Below, in pieces: positions 1-8,573 of a DNA stretch of 64,000 bases. The DNA comes from Nitrospira sp. (GTDB lineage: Bacteria; Nitrospirota; Nitrospiria; Nitrospirales; Nitrospiraceae): contig SWDS01000010.1 in the NCBI GenBank assembly GCA_005116745.1, positions 614,116 through 678,115 of the forward strand, read 5' to 3'. Position 1 is the first letter of the stretch, and each line of letters begins with the position of its first letter. The notes under the pieces were generated by a model, which did not search any database, was not told the origin of the DNA, and saw nothing but the letters and a program-made list of their open reading frames with translations. The translations under genes were made by a program, and so were the position numbers.

Positions 1-44
1 GTCGCCGAATAGGGCAACCCACCGACATAGATCTTCGAACCCAT
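1..44 (-). CDS. RRM-type RNA-binding protein, N-terminal fragment
   Basis: Only the first 14 codons lie in the window and the gene runs off the left edge. The peptide begins MGSKIYVGGLPYS, which carries the RNP2 motif (KIYVGGLPY) that opens RNA-recognition-motif proteins. Small single-RRM proteins of this kind are common in Nitrospirota and Cyanobacteria and are usually linked to cold or stress responses (family knowledge). A strong Shine-Dalgarno (GGAGG, about 52-57) precedes the ATG at 42-44. The remaining domain cannot be seen. Confidence 0.8.
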   Translation of the reverse strand, partial: MGSKIYVGGLPYSA

Positions 45-270
45 CGGGGTTCCTCCTTTAAAATAATGACATTGTCTTGAACACGAGGAACGGGGAAGGA
101 GCGGGCCGAAGACGCGATCGATGCAGCGACTTAGGTCTGACTTCCGACAAGATTCCCGGACAAGGCAACATCGGCATTGTGGGTCTCCTCTGATGAACAC
201 TCGGTATCGCCGAGACCCAGGGCGACATGAGCCTGTGTAACCCTAGCACAGGACCACTTGGATTACAACA

Positions 271-1068
271 TCACTCCCCGACTCGAACCAAGAGCCCGTG
301 CTCCTTACAATAGGCGATCGTCCTATAGAACCATGCAACGACGACCACAAGGAACGCCCCGTTCAGACACACGGCCCAGGCAAGATTCCCAAGGGGCGAG
401 GCCCCTCCACTCAAGACGGTCCGCATGCCCTCAAAGATATGTGCCGCTGGATTTGCCCATGCAATCATCTGCAGCCATGTGGGCAAGACCTCCAGTGGAT
501 AGAAGACACAGGAGATCGGCTGAAAGAGAAACACCATGCTCCAAGCAAGTACTTCGGCTTCTTGTCCGAATCTCATAATCAGTGAGGTCGTCAACACGCC
601 GATAATCCAACCGGTAATGACCAAATTGAGCACGAACGGCATGAGCCATATTCCGACAATCAGGATGTTGTACGAATAAAAAAGAAGAGCACTACCCGCC
701 ATGACAATCGACACGACCGTCACTTTCATTATGCTCATGGCCATCGTGGCGGTCAGAAACTCGCTCGGTTTCAGCGGGCTGGCAAACAGGTTCATCAAGT
801 TACGCGCCCAGAGCTCTTCGAGAAAGGCAATCGTGATCCCCTGTTGCGATCGGAACAACATGTCCCAGAGAATCAATGCGCCCAAAAAAAAGGTCACGAA
901 TCCTGGAACCTGGCTTTGGTATCGAGCGAGGTAGAGCGTGATAAACCCCCAGATCACGAGATCCAGAAAGGGCCAGTAGAAGATTTCCATAATGCGGGGC
1001 AAACTACGTCGATAGAGATAGAGATGCCGGACGAGCAATGCCGTGACGCGGTACAGTTTCATTGGCAC
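271..1068 (-). CDS. ABC-2 type transporter permease
   Basis: A 265-residue integral membrane protein with about six hydrophobic segments and the layout of ABC-2 exporters. A conserved amphipathic region near the middle is followed by a segment containing FYPLEVLPTW and NPAAHIFEGMR, typical of the fifth helix and following loop. It should form the membrane part of an exporter with the ATPase at 1466-2209. The start may be GTG at 1068 or ATG at 1062; both overlap the end of the upstream gene (stop at 1059), which implies translational coupling. The substrate cannot be told from sequence. Confidence 0.85.
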   Translation of the reverse strand: MPMKLYRVTALLVRHLYLYRRSLPRIMEIFYWPFLDLVIWGFITLYLARYQSQVPGFVTFFLGALILWDMLFRSQQGITIAFLEELWARNLMNLFASPLKPSEFLTATMAMSIMKVTVVSIVMAGSALLFYSYNILIVGIWLMPFVLNLVITGWIIGVLTTSLIMRFGQEAEVLAWSMVFLFQPISCVFYPLEVLPTWLQMIAWANPAAHIFEGMRTVLSGGASPLGNLAWAVCLNGAFLVVVVAWFYRTIAYCKEHGLLVRVGE

Positions 1069-1469
1069 GTCTTCTGGTCATGTCCATCGTGACAGCCACC
1101 GCATCCCTGATGCATACCGAGAAGGTTCTCCCTGAGATGCCGGACTCCCGCAGCCAGGTGTGTCCCTGCCCGTTGACCGTCTGGCATCCGCCGCAGCCCA
1201 AGGCCAGCCAGCACCGTTGGCATCCCCAGGAGCCCCATTACGAACACGGACGTTATGCGCTCAAAGCCACCCATCCACCACACAAGAGCAATCACCAAGA
1301 CAAGCGGCACACATCCTCCCACCACACTCATGAACACCACGCGCCAACCACACGTGCCGCGGCTCAGCCCAACCAGGCTGATCGCCAACCAAAAGACCCC
1401 CCAGGCCGCGCTGAGTACCAGCCCTCCGGTCATGAATCCGGCAACACTATTGACTACTATATCTGTCAT
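1059..1469 (-). CDS. Small membrane protein with C-terminal CxxCH motif
   Basis: A 136-residue protein with three hydrophobic segments in its first 95 residues, then a polar tail ending in QGCGGCHDGHDQKTCQ. The tail holds a CGGCH sequence, the minimal covalent haem-attachment motif, plus extra His and Cys residues that could also bind metal. It is coupled to both neighbours: its start overlaps the ATPase stop by 4 bp and its stop lies inside the permease start. I recognise no family. It may be an accessory subunit of this exporter, and haem binding is only a possibility. Confidence 0.65.
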   Translation of the reverse strand: MTDIVVNSVAGFMTGGLVLSAAWGVFWLAISLVGLSRGTCGWRVVFMSVVGGCVPLVLVIALVWWMGGFERITSVFVMGLLGMPTVLAGLGLRRMPDGQRAGTHLAAGVRHLRENLLGMHQGCGGCHDGHDQKTCQ

Positions 1470-2209
1470 GATGCCTGCCGCTGCTCCCGTGCAAACTTCA
1501 AGAAGACCTCCTCCAAATCCGCTTTCCCGAATCGATCGATAATTTCCCGTGCCGTTCCCTCTGCCACAATGCGTCCACGCTGAAGAAAAATAATGCGATC
1601 CGACATTTCTTCCATCTCACGCATGTTATGAGACGTATAGAGGATGCTCAGTCCGGATGCTCGCCGTTCTTCTTTCAGCAACAACCTGATCTTCTCCGCA
1701 ATATCGGGATCCAAACTCGCCGTCGGCTCGTCAAGAAACAGAATGCGCGGTTCTGTCAGGAACGCCTTTGCCAATGTCAGTCTCGTCATCTGCCCTGACG
1801 ACAGCTTGCGGGTAATCTTGCTGCGAAACTCTTCCATCTCCAGTTTTTTGATGATGTCGTTCACGCGCCGCGCTCTATCTGAAATCCCGTAGAGACGCGC
1901 AACAACGCTTAAATTCTCTTCTACCGTGAGCGCCTGAGGCATAGAGATGTAGGTGGACGAGAAGTTGACCTGCTGCAGAATCTCTTCGCGATGAGTCGAG
2001 AGATCCAGCCCGAACATGTGGATGGAACCAGCCGTCGGGGTCACGAGTCCCAAGAGCATCTGAATGGTGGTGGTCTTCCCGGCTCCGTTCGGGCCCAAGA
2101 GTCCGAGAATTTCCCCCTGTCTGATCTCAAAAGAAACCTCATTGACCGCCACAAAGTCGCCGAACCGCTTGGTCAGAGTTGACGCTTTCAGTACTGGGAT
2201 AGCCATCAC
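1466..2209 (-). CDS. ABC transporter ATP-binding protein
   Basis: A 247-residue ABC ATPase of the ABC-2 exporter type. Visible motifs are Walker A GPNGAGKTT, signature LSSGQ, Walker B RILFLDEPT followed by the D-loop ASLDP, and the switch histidine in TSH. It powers the permease at 271-1068. The start is either ATG at 2206 or GTG at 2209. The gene follows the hexaheme cytochrome gene after 18 bp, so the cytochrome and the exporter are probably co-transcribed. Confidence 0.92.
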   Translation of the reverse strand: MMAIPVLKASTLTKRFGDFVAVNEVSFEIRQGEILGLLGPNGAGKTTTIQMLLGLVTPTAGSIHMFGLDLSTHREEILQQVNFSSTYISMPQALTVEENLSVVARLYGISDRARRVNDIIKKLEMEEFRSKITRKLSSGQMTRLTLAKAFLTEPRILFLDEPTASLDPDIAEKIRLLLKEERRASGLSILYTSHNMREMEEMSDRIIFLQRGRIVAEGTAREIIDRFGKADLEEVFLKFAREQRQAS

Positions 2210-2227
2210 GTGGGTGGATTCAGTCGA

Positions 2228-2938
2228 TCAATTGAACAACAAGGTGCCGGTGATCTTCTCCGGGATATGACAGGTCTCGCATTTTCGGTCCAACACGTTC
2301 CCGCCATACTGCGCCTTCCCATCATGGCAGCGGAAACAGTCACTGAGTGCCCTCTCGCGAAGATAGGAGCCCTCCGGATGAGTCGGGTGCCACGGCTGGC
2401 TGTCGGCCGAGACATGTCCGCGTGGAATGACAATGGGATACCCCTTGATGGGGGCATCGTGCACAACCCCAGAATGACAGGTCGTACAACCTTCATCCTG
2501 TCCACGGACGCTGAACGCCTCCATATGTTGGCGATGCTTCATGACCAACCCCACCTCATTCACTGGTGATGGAAGATCCCGCGGCGCCGTCTCGGACACA
2601 CGCAGGATATGACGGTGGCAACTGAGACAGACTCCGGAATCCACCTTGGCCTTGAGATTGTGCGCGTCGGTCGGCGTTCCAAAGACGTAGATGGCTGTAT
2701 CTCTGACTCCCGCCACGACCTTATCGGACAACCAGCCTTGCACACCAGGCCTCACATGACAGGCAACACAGGTAACGTCTTTATGAGAAGACTTGGCCCA
2801 GCTCTCATACGCAGGGGCAATCGTGTGGCATCCTGCGCAGAACGTCGGGTGATCAGTAAGCGGTATCGCGGTTCCAACCAGAGCCATCGCTCCGATGACG
2901 AGGATCAACAGCAGCGTGGCCTTAGGCTTCCAGCTCAT
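2228..2938 (-). CDS. Hexaheme c-type cytochrome, NapC/NrfH-like
   Basis: A 236-residue protein with one N-terminal membrane helix and six CxxCH motifs (CAGCH, CVACH, CLSCH, CTTCH, CFRCH, CETCH). The first pair, within FCAGCHTI and CVACHVRPG, has the NapC/NirT/NrfH pattern of membrane-anchored quinol-linked cytochromes. The C-terminal part adds two more haems than a usual tetrahaem NapC. It probably carries electrons between the quinone pool and a periplasmic partner (inference). Its start lies 17 bp inside mobB, so the two genes are coupled. Confidence 0.88.
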   Translation of the reverse strand: MSWKPKATLLLILVIGAMALVGTAIPLTDHPTFCAGCHTIAPAYESWAKSSHKDVTCVACHVRPGVQGWLSDKVVAGVRDTAIYVFGTPTDAHNLKAKVDSGVCLSCHRHILRVSETAPRDLPSPVNEVGLVMKHRQHMEAFSVRGQDEGCTTCHSGVVHDAPIKGYPIVIPRGHVSADSQPWHPTHPEGSYLRERALSDCFRCHDGKAQYGGNVLDRKCETCHIPEKITGTLLFN

Positions 2939-3440
2939 GCTCCCGTCGTCTACGGGGGAAATGTTTGATCAAAATGGCGGCGACCCCAGCCACATCGTCC
3001 AGATGAAGCACCGGCACAGGCAGGGTAATCGGCTTGTCGGAGACCACCGCCAGAAGACCGTCAGGAGAGTATGAAATTTCACCGAGCTGATCACGAACGA
3101 TGATGATCTTCGGGTACCCTTCGCTTTTCCACCCTTCGGCGATAATGAGGTCGTAGGACGCATCCACGAAACGATCTCGTACTTCCTCCACCTTCAGCTG
3201 TTCAGACACATCGGCAAACAAGGCAAGGCTCCCCTTCGAGACCACCACGACACTACTGGCGCCGGCACGTTTATGACGCCAACTATCCTTTCCTTCCGTA
3301 TCAAGATCAAACCCGTGGCCGGCATGCTTCACCGTCGCCACCCGGTACCCGGCCTTGACCAACTCGGGGATGAGGCGTTCGATCAAGGTCGTTTTGCCGC
3401 TGTTCGACCGACCGATAAACGAAACAATTGGAATGGACAT
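2922..3440 (-). CDS. mobB: Molybdopterin-guanine dinucleotide biosynthesis protein B
   Basis: A 172-residue P-loop GTPase of the MobB family. The N-terminus IVSFIGRSNSGKTTLIERL contains Walker A, followed by the family's VKHAGHGFDLD segment and GASSVVVVS. MobB supports MobA in attaching GMP to molybdopterin to make the MGD cofactor of DMSO-reductase-family enzymes. It sits directly after moeA and near tatC, a sensible set for maturing a Tat-exported molybdoenzyme; in Nitrospira a likely client would be nitrite oxidoreductase (inference). Confidence 0.93.
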   Translation of the reverse strand: MSIPIVSFIGRSNSGKTTLIERLIPELVKAGYRVATVKHAGHGFDLDTEGKDSWRHKRAGASSVVVVSKGSLALFADVSEQLKVEEVRDRFVDASYDLIIAEGWKSEGYPKIIIVRDQLGEISYSPDGLLAVVSDKPITLPVPVLHLDDVAGVAAILIKHFPRRRREHELEA

Positions 3441-3464
3441 GTGTGACCGTTATGTGCGGTTAAT

Positions 3465-4763
3465 CTAGCAGCAGGAGAGCCGATGGGCCTCGGTATGCCC
3501 ATGCTCGGTTTTCGCAGGCCATGCCTCACCGCTCAATAACTGAACCGACACCTCGTCGCCAGGATTGAGCCGCTCAACGTCCACCGGCACATCGATGAGA
3601 CAATTCGCCTTGACCATAGAGGTGAGCATACCGGACCCCTGGGCTCCAGTCGTTCGAACCTTGAACACACCGTCTTCGCTCGTGAGTATGCCGCGCAGGA
3701 AATGCCGACGATCGCCACGCTTGGAAAATCGTTCCTGGAATTTGGCTTGAACCACCGGACGCCCATAGCTCCGACACCCGCTCATTTTGAGTAACGCGGG
3801 TCTCACCAACTGCTCGAAGGTCACCATTGAGGAAACTGGGTTGCCTGGGAGACCGAATGCGAGCTTGCCCTGGATCTTCCCGAAGGCCAGCGGCTGCCCA
3901 GGCCGGATGGCGAGTTTCCAGAAATTCATCTCGGCGCCGAGCTCACGGAACACCGCTTTGGTGAAATCATAGTCCCCCATCGAGACGCCGCCTGACAACA
4001 CCAGAATATCCGCATTCAGCCCCTGAGAAATTTTTTCTTTGAGCGCCGCCGGTGTATCGCGAGCGATGCCGAGTAAGAACGGAATGCCTCCCGCTTCCTG
4101 CACAGCCGCAGCGATCCCATAGCTGTTCGAGTTGATGATCTTCTCCTCGCTGAACCGCTCATCCAAGTCAGCCAGCTCATCACCGGTCGATAGAATCGCC
4201 ACCCGTGGCCGCTGGTGGACAAACACAAACGACTTGGCAAGGATCGCCAACATCCCGACCTCGCCAGGACGAATTCTGGTGCCTTTGGCGATGATGCAGT
4301 CCCCTTTCTTCACGTCTTCTCCCTGCGGCCTAATGTTAGCCCCCTTGGGCTCCGCCAGAAACACGCGGACCAAATCAGGCGCCTGTTCCGTATCCTCGAC
4401 TTTTATGACCGTATCCGCCCCTCGGGGGATCGGGGCCCCGGTCATGATCCGGATGGCCTGACCAGGACCGACGGCTTTTGAAGGCATGGTCCCGGCAGGA
4501 ACATCCTCAATGACCGAGAGCGTGACTGGTTTCTGAATGGCGTGCTCCTGCTTGATATCTTCCCATCTGACGGCAAACCCATCCATGGCTGAGTTATCCC
4601 ACGGCGGATTATCGCGCTCAGCGACAATGTCTTCACCGAGGACACGGCCCAAGGCGTCTAGAATCGAGACTTTTTCAAGACCCAACGACGGCGCAGCATC
4701 GAGCACCACCTTTTGCGCATCGTAGAGTTGGGTCAATCCGGTCATCGGATCCGCAGCGTTCAC
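3465..4763 (-). CDS. moeA: Molybdopterin molybdenumtransferase MoeA
   Basis: A 432-residue MoeA, full length for the family. It shows the N-terminal DNPPWDNSAMDGFAV signature, the IMTGAPIPRGADTV motif, and the MoaB/MogA-like core with STGDEL and LSGGVSMGDYD. MoeA inserts molybdate into adenylylated molybdopterin. The start is GTG at 4763, whose first G is the last base of the mrp stop codon (TAGTG), so translation is tightly coupled. The last 15 or so residues end in LSCC, which is not a family feature. Confidence 0.95.
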   Translation of the reverse strand: MNAADPMTGLTQLYDAQKVVLDAAPSLGLEKVSILDALGRVLGEDIVAERDNPPWDNSAMDGFAVRWEDIKQEHAIQKPVTLSVIEDVPAGTMPSKAVGPGQAIRIMTGAPIPRGADTVIKVEDTEQAPDLVRVFLAEPKGANIRPQGEDVKKGDCIIAKGTRIRPGEVGMLAILAKSFVFVHQRPRVAILSTGDELADLDERFSEEKIINSNSYGIAAAVQEAGGIPFLLGIARDTPAALKEKISQGLNADILVLSGGVSMGDYDFTKAVFRELGAEMNFWKLAIRPGQPLAFGKIQGKLAFGLPGNPVSSMVTFEQLVRPALLKMSGCRSYGRPVVQAKFQERFSKRGDRRHFLRGILTSEDGVFKVRTTGAQGSGMLTSMVKANCLIDVPVDVERLNPGDEVSVQLLSGEAWPAKTEHGHTEAHRLSCC

Positions 4764-5731
4764 TAATGATCTCCCTTCAGCAATCCTGTCGTCGTCCGCC
4801 CCACTTTCAGCAACGAGGCACTCTTTTTACAGAAGGCTTCAACCTGATTGGCGATCTGGTGGTACGCTTCTGCCGTCGGCGAGTCAGAGTTGAACAGGGC
4901 AAAGGGTTCACCCGCATCTGACTGTGTCACCACATCGGGATCGAGTGGAATCCGTCCCAAAAATGGGACGCCCATATCAAGCGCGGACGCTTCCCCACCA
5001 CCCTTTCTGAAGACATCAATCTGAGCATGACAATGTGGACACTCGAGCCCACTCATGTTTTCCACGATCCCGACGATCGGCACCTCGCTATCCTTACAAA
5101 ACGTCACCGACTTTCGGGAATCAAGCAGCGCCACTTCCTGTGGCGTCGTGACAATCACGGCGCCGCTCACCGAGCCGAGCAGATCAATGGTCGTGACCGA
5201 CTCGTTTCCGGTTCCCGGCGGGAGATCGATCAGGAGAAAGTTCAAATCCTGCCAATCGACCCCTCCGAGCAGCTGATTGATGAATTCGTACTTGTAGGCA
5301 TCGCGCCAGATAATTGGGTCATCCGAGTTCTGCAACAGAAACGACATCGAGGCGATCTTCAAATTGTAGGCTTGAAAGGGAATAATCCCCCCGGACGTGC
5401 TGACCTTGAGCTTCTGACCTTCCGCACCAACCATTTTCGGAATGTTCGGACCATGAATATCCATATCACAGATTCCGACATGCCATCCCTTGAGCGCGAG
5501 GCTCACCGCAATGTTGGTCGTGCAGGTGCTTTTCCCCACACCGCCCTTATTGCTCATGATGAGCACTTTGTGCTCGATGCGCTCCATCCGCTTGGCGACC
5601 AGCCATCGGCTATGTCCTTCTTTATCCTTCTGGCATCGCTCGTTTTCGTCGCAGATAGCACAGGCCCACATATACGTACAAGCATCGCTATTCCCGCTTC
5701 CGGTATTGATAACATTGAGTTCACGTGCCAT
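4763..5731 (-). CDS. mrp: Mrp/NBP35-type Fe-S cluster carrier ATPase
   Basis: A 322-residue P-loop ATPase of the Mrp/ApbC/NBP35 family: deviant Walker A NKGGVGKST at 61-69, DMDIHGPNIP, LLIDLPPGTG, and a C-terminal CPHC that in the family binds the transient Fe-S cluster at the dimer interface. The N-terminus also carries C18, C24, C27 and C33; the CX2CX5C part resembles the stable cluster site of Nbp35. I chose ATG 5731 over the longer frame to 5815 because the extra residues overlap tatC and look non-coding, although no strong Shine-Dalgarno is present. Confidence 0.92.
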   Translation of the reverse strand: MARELNVINTGSGNSDACTYMWACAICDENERCQKDKEGHSRWLVAKRMERIEHKVLIMSNKGGVGKSTCTTNIAVSLALKGWHVGICDMDIHGPNIPKMVGAEGQKLKVSTSGGIIPFQAYNLKIASMSFLLQNSDDPIIWRDAYKYEFINQLLGGVDWQDLNFLLIDLPPGTGNESVTTIDLLGSVSGAVIVTTPQEVALLDSRKSVTFCKDSEVPIVGIVENMSGLECPHCHAQIDVFRKGGGEASALDMGVPFLGRIPLDPDVVTQSDAGEPFALFNSDSPTAEAYHQIANQVEAFCKKSASLLKVGRTTTGLLKGDH

Positions 5732-5774
5732 AGGATTTCTTTTCTGCGACCATTGCTGTCGCTCGCCCTCGTCG

Positions 5775-6800
5775 TTAGTGGTGTCGCCCTCCGGGAACGC
5801 CGACATAATCATCACCCGAAGATTTCGGCATCGACATGCCCGAAGTAGTTCCCCCGGCCCCTACCCCGGCCATGGCGACTGTCGGAACACCTGCCTGCTG
5901 ATTTTCAGCAGCTGCCTTCTTGCCAAATACCTTCGCGCCGAAGATGCCGACCCAGTAAAGAAGAAACATGGGGCCAGCCATCAACATCTGATTAAAGGGG
6001 TCCGGCGTAGGCGTCAGAATCGCGGCGATGATAAACGATCCTAACAACGCCCACTTCCAATACTGAATCAGGAACGGCGCATCGACCCAGCCCAACTTGG
6101 CCATGAGAGTGATGGCCAGCGGCACTTCAAAAATTAGTCCAAAGACCGTCAAGAACCACAGGGCAAACCCGACATACTGGGCGATCGAGATTTGCGGCAC
6201 GAATCCCGCGTTCACTCCGTACGAAATCAAAAAATTCAAGGCGAAGGGAAGAATGAAAAAAAACGAGAACCCGACCCCGGCGTAGAAGGCCAACGCGCTC
6301 ACACAGACAAACGGCCCGACAAACCGTCGCTCCTGAGCATGCAGTCCCGGAACGACGAACCGCCAGATCTCATACAGGAGATACGGCATGGCAAGCACAA
6401 TAGCAAACAGCCCCGCGACCTTGACGTTCTGCCAGAGGGCCTCCGCCGGCGCAAGAAAGACAAACGGCACCGTTGGCAAATCGGTCGGTTCCCAAGTTAA
6501 TTGGCTCGGCACGAACATGTTCTGGAGCGGAACCCGCAGCCATTTGACCAGCGCATCGGCATAAAAAAACGTCCCCATGAACACGACCGCCAGGGCGATC
6601 ACCGCACGGGTGAGCCGGACCTGGAACTCCACGAGGTGTTCCATAACCGGCATCTTCTTGTCTTCCAGCGGCTTGAAGACTGAATCTTGCAGCCACTGGC
6701 TCAGCTTATTCAGCACAGAGCCTCGTACATTTTTGAATCTGTCGATCCGCCAATCTTGATGATCAAGCCTCTGGCAATCACCAGATCGACGGATCAACAA
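5775..6800 (-). CDS. tatC: Twin-arginine translocase subunit TatC
   Basis: A six-helix TatC, the receptor subunit for folded proteins with twin-arginine signals. The conserved start MPVMEHLVEFQVRLTRAV and the block FGLIFEVPLAITLMAKLG, followed by LTPTPDPFNQMLMAGP, are diagnostic. The true start is uncertain. The frame opens at TTG 6800 behind an AGGGG, but the first 30 or so residues look unlike TatC; a GTG about 28 codons in (SVLNKLSQWL) also follows a GAGG. The C-terminal 45 residues are a Gly/Ser-rich tail beyond the normal family end. Confidence 0.93.
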   Translation of the reverse strand: MLIRRSGDCQRLDHQDWRIDRFKNVRGSVLNKLSQWLQDSVFKPLEDKKMPVMEHLVEFQVRLTRAVIALAVVFMGTFFYADALVKWLRVPLQNMFVPSQLTWEPTDLPTVPFVFLAPAEALWQNVKVAGLFAIVLAMPYLLYEIWRFVVPGLHAQERRFVGPFVCVSALAFYAGVGFSFFFILPFALNFLISYGVNAGFVPQISIAQYVGFALWFLTVFGLIFEVPLAITLMAKLGWVDAPFLIQYWKWALLGSFIIAAILTPTPDPFNQMLMAGPMFLLYWVGIFGAKVFGKKAAAENQQAGVPTVAMAGVGAGGTTSGMSMPKSSGDDYVGVPGGRHH

Positions 6801-6815
6801 ATACCCCTGTGCGTC

Positions 6816-8324
6816 TTACTTCGGATTCACCGCCACAAACAGGCTGTTCCCTTGCCGATTGACCAACAGCACGGCAAGTTCGTCTTTCTTGATATTTTCT
6901 GCGACCTTTTGATAATCGCCCAACGTCTTGATGGGCTCATGATTGACTTCTTGAATCACATCACCACGCTGGAGCCCGGCTGCCTCTCCCGGCCCACCCG
7001 GTTCCACGGAGGTGATCACGACTCCGGCCGTTTTCGCGGAAATATTCAACTGACTCATCAACGCATTATCCAACGTTTGGACACGCAACGACGCGAGTAC
7101 ATTGTCCGGAAGCTTCATCGTGTCGCCCGCATCCTTCGGCGGAGACGGCTCTTTCTTGGCCAGCAGTTCATCCGATGGGCGTTCGGCAACCTTCACCGCG
7201 ATCAGTTGCTCCTTGCCTTCGCGCAACACCTTGACCTGCGCGTCTTTTCCGACCATCGTTCGCGCGACAAGATTGCGCAGCTGGCTGACACTCTGCACTT
7301 CCTTGCCATTAAAGGCCACGACGACATCGCCTCGCTTGACTCCTGCGGCATGGGATGGGCCATTCTCATTGACATCGCTGATCAAGACCCCCTTCCGCTG
7401 CTCCGGGAGTTTGAACGATTTCGCCAAGGCCGGCGTAATTTCTTGGATCGCAACACCCATCCATCCTCGTACGACCTTGCCTGTTTTCTGCAGACTGTCC
7501 ACGATATCGAGCGCGATGCTGCTGGGAATCGCAAACCCGATCCCTTCCGACCCGCCGGTGCGCGAGAAAATCGCGGTGTTGATCCCGATCAGATCTCCAT
7601 TCATGTTGACGAGCGCTCCACCCGAATTCCCAGGATTGATGGCCGCGTCGGTCTGAATGAAATCTTCATAGTCCGCAATGCCGACATTGCCACGCCCAAG
7701 GGCGCTGATGATGCCGAGCGTGACGGTCGAGCTCAGGCCAAACGGACTTCCCACCGCCAGCACCAGATCACCGACTTGTAACTTTTCATACTCCGCCCAT
7801 TTCATCGACGGCAGATCCTTGGCCTCAATCTTGATGACCGCCAAATCCGTCTTTGGATCGGTGCCCACCACCTTTGCCGAAAACTCGCGCCGATCGCTAA
7901 GGGTCACCGTAATCTGCGTGGCTCCTTCAACGACGTGATTATTGGTCACGATGAACCCGTTGGCATCAAAGATGACTCCGGATCCAGCACTCTGATCCGG
8001 GCGGCCATGCGGCGCGGGTGGACCATGCGGGCCTGGCGGGGGGGTTGGCAATTCTCCACCTCCCGGCTCATCACCAGGAGGAGGCGTGCCGAACGGATTA
8101 GGCGGCATTCCTCCGCGTCTCCGGCTTCCCTCTCCTCCACCCGTCACCGCGATATTTACGACAGCCGGAGTGGTCTTTTTCACGATCTCCGAAAAGCCTT
8201 GAGCCCATGCCGGAGGGACGCCAGCAGCTGAGACAGGTGACACGCATCCGCTTCCGACAAGAGCACACAGGGCCAAGCCACCACCAAGAAGCACGTTTGT
8301 CGTTTGCTGAGTCCAATTGACCAT
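6816..8324 (-). CDS. degP: Periplasmic serine protease, DegP/HtrA family
   Basis: A 502-residue HtrA protease with a signal peptide, trypsin-like domain and two PDZ domains. The catalytic triad is visible as H in NNHVVEG, D in TDLAVIKI and S in [10 protein letters not shown] Pro/Gly-rich insert lies between the signal region and the first catalytic block. I chose ATG 8324 over the open frame to 8396 because a GGAGG lies 8-9 bp upstream and the next residues form a clean signal peptide. The signal ends in VGSGC, a poor lipobox, and an AWA-Q cleavage site follows. It degrades or refolds damaged envelope proteins. Confidence 0.94.
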   Translation of the reverse strand: MVNWTQQTTNVLLGGGLALCALVGSGCVSPVSAAGVPPAWAQGFSEIVKKTTPAVVNIAVTGGGEGSRRRGGMPPNPFGTPPPGDEPGGGELPTPPPGPHGPPAPHGRPDQSAGSGVIFDANGFIVTNNHVVEGATQITVTLSDRREFSAKVVGTDPKTDLAVIKIEAKDLPSMKWAEYEKLQVGDLVLAVGSPFGLSSTVTLGIISALGRGNVGIADYEDFIQTDAAINPGNSGGALVNMNGDLIGINTAIFSRTGGSEGIGFAIPSSIALDIVDSLQKTGKVVRGWMGVAIQEITPALAKSFKLPEQRKGVLISDVNENGPSHAAGVKRGDVVVAFNGKEVQSVSQLRNLVARTMVGKDAQVKVLREGKEQLIAVKVAERPSDELLAKKEPSPPKDAGDTMKLPDNVLASLRVQTLDNALMSQLNISAKTAGVVITSVEPGGPGEAAGLQRGDVIQEVNHEPIKTLGDYQKVAENIKKDELAVLLVNRQGNSLFVAVNPK

Positions 8325-8573
8325 ATCTGAATTCCTCCAGGATGTGACTCTCATCGAGAGTGCTATTGGGAACGAGCATCTCCACACATCGAACACTTCA
8401 TCTTACACTACTCTTTCAACGGGCTTCAAAGAGGAAAAGTCCTTTTATTACGGGCAAAGTCTGTCATGAGAGAAATCTAATCAAAGAAGTTCCCACCTCC
8501 TCAAAGACTTCCATTCTGCTCATAGCAAGTCAGACAGCCAGACGGTTGCCTTTCATCTGATGTTTCCAGTACG

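Noticed and set aside
5027-5848. Plus-strand open frame of 273 codons
   Set aside because: Antisense to mrp and the tatC 3' end; no recognisable motif.
6687-7781. Plus-strand open frame of 364 codons
   Set aside because: It is wholly antisense to tatC and degP, whose motifs are clear; composition is that of a shadow frame.
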